A stretch of DNA of 5,584 nt. It comes from Deltaproteobacteria bacterium RBG_13_52_11. Its GTDB lineage: Bacteria > Desulfobacterota > B13-G15 > RBG-16-54-18. A program made the position numbers and the translations under genes. Below, in pieces: positions 4,815-5,584 of the stretch; positions within the stretch are counted from its first letter, which is position 1, and the number at the start of each line of letters is the position of its first letter. The notes beneath the pieces were generated by a model. The model was given only the letters and a program-made list of their open reading frames with translations, was not told where the DNA came from and did not search any database. The stretch lies in assembly GCA_001797745.1 (NCBI GenBank), contig MGQF01000081.1, forward strand, positions 38,895 to 44,478. Direction: 5' to 3'.

Positions 4815-5584
4815 CTATCGGCAAGGTCTCAATGAATCGTTTCTCGAATTTCTTTATAACCATCCTCGCCATTCCCACATTCCCTTTCCTGGTTATGGCC
4901 AAACCTACGTAGAAACGGGTATCTGGTAAAATCCTTAAGAAAAGGTAAAATTCATCGGTGGTTAGTAGCACCTCCTCAAGCTTCCCCCCCTTCTTCAAGA
5001 CCTCGATGGCCTTCTCATTGATCTTTACCACCTCGGTATAATAGGCGGCAGCTATATCGGGGTCAAACGCTGGATCATTAGATGCAACGACAATGGGCGT
5101 CCCATCATCGATGCTGACCACTTCTGCCATGATCAATTCCGGAACTTCCCCTGTCAATTCCTTCAATATTCTATTGATAGAACTGACCATTTTTTCACTC
5201 TCTTCAGGGGCCTCAGATTTTCCTTTCTTCTCTTTCCCCGCTGCTTTCCTCTTCGTGTCCGAAAGGAGGTCTTCATCTTTCCTCCGTGCCCCTTCAAGCA
5301 GGAGGTAAGAGAGAGAAATTGACTCTTCCCTCCTGCCCCTCTCCTCCTCACTGAGAGGTCGCATCTCAAACCCACCGCCTTCCCACCGCACGATATCGAA
5401 AAAGGCCTCCTCGCCTACGAGAGAACTCGTCCGCACCCACCGAACGCTATCACCCTCCAACCCGATTTCACCCTCTTCTCCAATGTTGTTGGTCACCTGA
5501 ACCTTTACCGCCCTGCCGGCAAAGGAGAGAAATTGCAGTAAATCGGTAAACTCCATGTCCTGAATGGCTACCGAGAACCCCTTG
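4804..5584 (-). CDS. DUF4388 plus roadblock/LC7 domain protein, 5' end outside window
   Basis: The frame is open to the window edge. Nine visible residues before the internal ATG at 5556 (KGFSVAIQD) lead into MEFTDLLQFLSFAGRAV, the conserved first strand and helix of DUF4388 (PatA N-terminal-like). The true start therefore lies beyond 5584, and the ATG at 5556 would cut the domain. DUF4388 covers roughly the first 85 residues, including GEEAFFDIVRWEGGGFEM. A lysine/glutamate-rich linker follows (about 85-135). The C-terminus is a roadblock/LC7 domain, with SINRILKELTGEVPELIMAEVVSIDDGTPIV and a final strand-helix LAITRKGNVGMARMVIKKF. Such proteins commonly partner MglA-type small GTPases in motility, polarity or signalling in deltaproteobacteria; no GTPase gene is visible here. 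Its stop at 4804 lies just upstream of the small gene and gmhA on the same strand. Confidence 0.92.
   Translation of the reverse strand, partial: KGFSVAIQDMEFTDLLQFLSFAGRAVKVQVTNNIGEEGEIGLEGDSVRWVRTSSLVGEEAFFDIVRWEGGGFEMRPLSEEERGRREESISLSYLLLEGARRKDEDLLSDTKRKAAGKEKKGKSEAPEESEKMVSSINRILKELTGEVPELIMAEVVSIDDGTPIVVASNDPAFDPDIAAAYYTEVVKINEKAIEVLKKGGKLEEVLLTTDEFYLFLRILPDTRFYVGLAITRKGNVGMARMVIKKFEKRFIETLPIDGD

Overview
The window looks like a chromosomal segment of a Gram-negative, probably anaerobic bacterium. A heptose-isomerase gene (gmhA) implies lipopolysaccharide. A sigma-54-type promoter, a DUF4388/roadblock protein, a deoxyhypusine-synthase-like protein beside gmhA and a possible selenocysteine codon together recall Desulfobacterota (former Deltaproteobacteria). 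That placement is inference; there is no rRNA or other marker gene here.

Layout from left to right. (1) 1-935, minus: a soluble PAS-histidine kinase whose C-terminus lies beyond base 1. It is preceded by a good -24/-12 promoter and a G/C-ended inverted repeat about 80 bp upstream of the predicted transcript start. (2) 1080-1314: a divergent intergenic region with a cluster of overlapping hairpins, then a near-consensus sigma-70 promoter. (3) 1315-1995, plus: an inner-membrane TPR protein of the YfgM-like type. (4) 1996-2212: a convergent gap with two small hairpins and no convincing gene. (5) 2213-2772, minus: a compact operon of three very small genes behind a TTGAAA-N17-TATATT promoter. The genes are a single-pass membrane peptide, a five-cysteine protein and an FmdB-type zinc ribbon. 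(6) 2901-3025: a 125-bp element with inverted terminal repeats and a perfect central palindrome. (7) 3032-5584, minus: a tightly packed operon of a DUF4388-roadblock protein (5' end outside the window), a small gene that appears frameshifted, gmhA, and a deoxyhypusine-synthase-like protein overlapping the end of gmhA.

The most interesting point is the first gene of the small operon. Read conventionally it encodes 29 residues ending at TGA. Read through the TGA it continues for 16 codons, giving U-V-S-K-S-C and a charged tail. Starting 15 nt after the TGA is an 8-bp stem with a G-starting apical loop, 23 nt from the TGA. That geometry suits a bacterial SECIS element. This is a candidate 46-residue membrane selenoprotein, co-transcribed with a cysteine-rich protein and a zinc ribbon. 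The operon as a whole has a thiol/metal theme but no assigned function.

The gmhA operon joins LPS-core heptose synthesis (gmhA), a probable small-GTPase-partner protein (DUF4388/roadblock) and an uncharacterised DHS-fold protein. The 125-bp element lies directly after its last stop codon and may supply its transcript end.
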